From Symbiodinium natans (lineage: Eukaryota; Sar; Dinophyceae; Suessiales; Symbiodiniaceae), in assembly GCA_905221605.1 (NCBI GenBank), contig CAJNDS010000462.1:62001-126000 (forward strand): DNA of 64,000 nucleotides, given 5' to 3'. How positions within the stretch are numbered: the stretch's first letter is position 1; each line of letters opens with the position of its first letter. Below are positions 60,486 through 64,000 of this stretch, one piece after another. The notes below the pieces were generated by a model that searched no databases, had not been told where the DNA came from, and was given only the letters and a program-made list of their open reading frames with translations. The translations under genes were made by a program, and so were the position numbers.

Positions 60486-62676
60486 GCCTGTGCAGTGTGT
60501 ACGCTTATCGTTTAGACCTCCTGCACTGTCTCCAGGCTTGCTTTGGCGCAGCGCTGACACCCTCGAGCACTGTCGCGTGAGCAAAGGCTGACGTATGATG
60601 TTGCAGGAGCGCTAATTAGCGGTCAAGGGGTCGCGTCTCAGTCTCGCTTAAAGCAGGCGATGATGACATCACGGTGGCCGAGCGCATCGCCGACAACCCG
60701 AAGCAGGCCCAGGCGTCGGCGATCGAGTTGCTCCTGCGCCGACTGAATCCACTGCTAGGCTTCGCCATGGCTGTCCTTCACCTCGGACGTGTTGGTTGCG
60801 CTCTGGTTCGCCTTTGCCAAGGCCCATCACGCGCACCCCTTCCTGCGCTGCGTGGAAAGTTGAGCGATTTCTCGCAGGCCGCGCCCGGCGATGTCCGCGT
60901 CATGGCTGCAATCGACCCGGCTGAGCACGCGACTTTCACACTCACCGAGGAACCTCTACCAGCTCAGGCTCGTTGAGCCAACCGATGCATTATAGGCTGT
61001 TCTTCAGGACGCCGGGCTCAGTATAACGGGCAAGCGGCGGCCGCCGACCGGATGGCAGCTCCAAAAGGCCGGGCGGGGTTGCGCGCCCGGTGGCGTTTCG
61101 CTTCAGCAACACCCCTTGCTAGGCTCGAAAGTACACGGCCGGGGCGAAGGAGCGTCTTCTCGTCGCGGTACCGACTTCCGGCGTGGCTTTGTGGCACGCA
61201 ACCCAGCTGTTGTTTGGCAAGCCGTCAAGCTTGCAGCAGCTGCGCGTCACGGCGGCGGACGTGGACTGGGCCCGTCGTATGTCCAACAAATGGACGTTGA
61301 CGGCGCTCCCGCACTGCCGGGACTTCCTCGTGCGAGGCTGAGCAACAGTCGATTTGTTTCAGCTAGCAAATTGGCGCTGCGAGCACGGCGTAAGGCCTTG
61401 GCCGCAGACTTTGGCAGGAGACAGGACGGCAGCTCAATCCAGAAAGCTAGCCGTGGCGTAAGCAAGCAAGGAGCCGGATCATGCGGAATGAAGTCAGTTC
61501 AGTCGAGGCTTGGGGAGCAAGAGCCGCGCCAGAGTGAGATCTACCTCAGCTGCGACCTGGCGCGCTCCCGAGAAAGGATTAAGACCGAATGAACGAGCTC
61601 TGCCTCGGGCTTCGCTTATTATCTCGATCATCTCGCGCCGTAAGCTTGGATCCTTGAGGTTCCGGCTGCCGTGTGAGCGCCGGCCAGCGGACCTCCGTTC
61701 TTCCGAGAAAACACGTCAGGCTGCTGCGCGCAGGGGGAGTGTCTTTTAACACGTAACCGTAAGAGCTAGCATCCCGAAGCAAGAGCTATACGAATTTGAG
61801 ATTTTTAACAAGTTTCACACGGTTGCAGCCTCGTCGTGAGAGCTTCTTTCCACTCAAGATCTTGATCCGCTGTCTCCGCCTCTCCCGTTGTGTTCGTTGC
61901 GGGCCCAGAATTGCACGCGTGACGTCGCAGGGCGCCGCGCGCCCGTACGCCTTGTCTTTCAGTCGCTCGCCGCCCGTGCGCTGTTTCAGGAATGGCGTGC
62001 GTCGAACTTGCAGCTTGCTCAGAGCCGCTTCGTCTCTGGCGCTGATATCTTCCAGTCAGTGTGCCCTGAGGCCTTGAAATACGCTCTCTCCCTCGCCAAT
62101 GCGGGCGAGACATGGGAGGAGGTGCAAGAGAAGGTGCAGCCGGCAACTGTTGTCGAGGGGAAAAGCGGGAAAAGCATAGATTTCGAAGCAGGATATCCTC
62201 GCTTCATGTGAGTTTCTCGTGTAGCTCGGCTGCTCTAGGTACGCCGCCGTTGGGGGGCTTACGCCTCCTGTGTGCGTCTACAGGCTCGACCGTGAGCGGC
62301 ACGTGTGCGGTCCCGATCTAGATGGCGCGCGCAGGAACTCTATCGCGCCATGCGCGGAGAGCCCCTGAAGGAGAGCAGTACAAAAGGCAGAATTAGAGGT
62401 ATAGCCCACAGGTTCGTCACTAGCTGCACCCGCCTTCGCGACAAACTGCCGCAGGAACGCATGGCGAAGGTCGAGGAGAGAGAGACCATGGAGCTTGCCA
62501 CCGGTCGATGCCCCAAGATGAGCGTTTAGGAACTAGGATATAGCGCGGGGCGTGCGCTCGCAAGGCCTCATTTGGCGTGGGGACCACTCCTACCAGCTCT
62601 GCCGCTTGGCGAAAGGCACTCGCCGAGCTGTGTGACAATGTTGAGCGAGGGCTTACTGTCGTTCATACTGGTTTAC

Positions 62677-62724
<48 letters not shown>

Positions 62725-63244
62725 CAGTTATAACGGACAGGTGACGAGGGGGACGTCACCATTGCCGAGCACATCGGCACGAAGGTCCAGGCAGCGCCAA
62801 CAGTCATGGCCCCCCGTACGCAGCAAGAGCGCCCGCAAGCGCTAACGGTCAGGCAAGCCCGTGGCTCTCCTACTCGAAGAGCATCCTCGTGGCCTTCTAC
62901 TTCGCGGTGTCAAGAGTCGGGCTCTCTAGTTCGATACCTCCCAGTCGTTGAGCATCGCTGAACTAATGTCTGCGCATGCTTGTCGAGTTGCATCCTGAGG
63001 CACGGCCCGGCCAATCCCGAGTCCTCCTCGCTGTCCAGATGACGGACGTTGCGTCATTCAGCTTGGAGAAGGACGCGCGTTGGTTCGAGTAGCTCGGGGC
63101 AGTGCGTCCTCGGACAGGACGCCGGCCGCACCGCAGACGGCCTCTGGCGCGCCCCCTCGGCACAGCTGCTCAAGAAGGTCCGGGCTCGATGTCATCGAAC
63201 TCGCATCGAACCCAAGCTTGTTCGGAGGCGCGGTGCTATACGGC
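60486..63244. other. GC-rich segment nested in the AT-rich island
   Basis: About 2.75 kb with unassigned plus-strand ORFs (60674-60976, 61116-61592, 61888-62211, 62305-62529) that are protein-like in places, for example SLANAGETWEEVQEKVQP before a stop at 62211. A motif near 60665 (GACATCACGGTGGCCGAGC) returns in diverged form near 62750. An (AT)21 run lies at 62679-62721. Family unknown; possibly gene or transposon relics. Confidence 0.4.
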
Positions 63245-63480
63245 GTGAATGTTTGAATTACATTGTCACATCTAAAACTTTAGTACCATCATACAGGCTA
63301 GTCATATCTTTATCGCCAGTTTTTGTGTAAATTGTCTTTACATATAATCAGAGAATATGACATTTCATTCCAAATGTGATAATATGTTTTAAAGTACATT
63401 GTGTAATGCTACTCAATTTTGTAAAAACGGAACACTTGATATTAAATGCAACTACTGCTACGACTGCAGGTATCACAATG
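63245..63480. other. AT-rich flank of the nested insert
   Basis: Composition returns to AT-rich for about 235 bp before normal sequence and a MITE. It looks like the continuation of the 57976-60485 island. Confidence 0.6.
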
Positions 63481-63648
63481 GCAACTTTGGGAGAAAACGC
63501 TGCCTCAATTCCAAAGGTGCACTTGTTGTTTGTGCCTGTGTTCTAGAGAAGTGGTCCCTTTCGGGGTCCTTATTCTGAGGCGACACCTCTCATGTAGGGT
63601 ACCCAGTAAGGGATTATAATATAGAAAACTAACCATAAGTCCCAACTT

Positions 63649-63743
63649 GGGATGTTCACACTTTTTCGAGCAGTCTTAATAGGGATCATAATAGGGGGTA
63701 CGATAATCCCTCTCAAGGGCTCTTCGGAAAAGCGGGAACATCC
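63649..63743. mobile_element. MITE-like element, family B copy 3
   Basis: 95 bp, starts TTGGGATGTTC and ends GAACATCCCAA; arms are more diverged than in copy 1. Internal AGGGATCATAATAGGGGG recalls the other copies. Confidence 0.72.
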
Positions 63744-63766
63744 CAATGTCCTAACTTCTGCTGGCT

Positions 63767-63862
63767 GAACCCTAAACCCTAAACCCTAACCCCTAGCCCC
63801 TAAACCTTAAACCCTAAACCCTAAACCCTAAACCCTAAACCCTAAACCTAAACCCTAAACCG
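63767..63862 (-). repeat. CCCTAAA array
   Basis: About 13 C-strand units with variants, ending about 10 bp before the final exon. Confidence 0.93.
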
Positions 63863-63872
63863 CAGCTCCGAG

Positions 63873-63963
63873 GAGGCGCTCTTCCAATCTGACGACCCTA
63901 TGCGGCACTCGCTTCGTGGGCGTCGGGGCAGCATTCTTTTTCCAGCAAAACAACCTCTGGGAT
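63873..63963 (+). CDS. Condensation-domain exon (QSDDPMRHSLRGRRGSILF)
   Basis: Acceptor CTCCGAG|G, donor T|GTGAAC; 91 nt. The D-x-PMR...RGRRGSILFP pattern matches the segment of condensation domains where LP-x-D-x-PRP is followed by a G-x-x-x-x-f-x-l strand. The gene runs on past the window end. Confidence 0.68.
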
Positions 63964-63965
63964 GT

Positions 63966-64000
63966 GAACCCTAAGCCCTAAACCCTAAGCCCTAAGCCCT
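63966..64000 (-). repeat. CCCTAAA/CCCTAAG array, cut by the window end
   Basis: C-strand units directly after the last exon candidate. This is the opposite of the usual order, in which a TTTAGG array follows an exon. Confidence 0.85.

Overview
The window looks like nuclear DNA of a dinoflagellate. Three things point there: splice sites with GT, GC and possibly GA donors and AG|G acceptors; a giant copia-type retrotransposon with CCCH zinc fingers; and a nuclear background saturated with TTTAGGG/CCCTAAA repeats. The species cannot be read from the sequence. No rRNA, tRNA, CRISPR array or bacterial operon was seen.

Layout. Most of the window reads as the introns of one or more plus-strand genes cut into exons of about 40-105 nt. 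Where protein families can be recognised, the exons run in the order of a non-ribosomal peptide synthetase: adenylation-like (about 4.8-6.3 kb), carrier-like (about 19-22 kb), an Ala/Pro/Glu-rich linker (about 23.6-24.5 kb), then one condensation domain spread from 24.9 kb to 63.96 kb. The condensation calls include the region I motif, the LHTVADGYS form of HHxxxDG and the segments after it. Nearly every exon candidate has a CCCTAAA array just upstream and a TTTAGGG array just downstream. Most introns therefore begin with one strand of the telomere repeat and end with its complement, and several begin exactly with GTTTAGGG. This is the most unusual feature of the window.

Lodged in the introns are: two hairpin MITEs (0-0.7 kb); a second MITE family (31.1, 38.8 and 63.6 kb), one copy of which is split by exactly seven telomere units; paired inverted sets of a 22-bp repeat (15 kb); long 9-bp and trinucleotide arrays (8 kb); a 5.5 kb block with an ISXO2/IS1595-like transposase gene (33.2-38.6 kb); and a nested AT-rich/GC-rich insert (58-63.5 kb).

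The largest insert is a 13.7 kb LTR retrotransposon (41176-54850) with 146-bp LTRs that differ at one base. It lies inside the intron that separates the HHxxxDG exon from the next condensation exon. Its two ORFs (1143 codons and about 3200 codons) overlap in the -1 frame with a candidate slippery heptamer and stem-loop. Beyond gag, protease, integrase, reverse transcriptase and RNase H, the second ORF appears to carry a 2OG-Fe(II) dioxygenase-like domain, a cytosine-methyltransferase-like domain, an SGNH-hydrolase-like domain, a KptA/Tpt1-like domain and a zinc ribbon. All domain names rest on motif reading by eye, without searches; all exons are inferred without transcript evidence.
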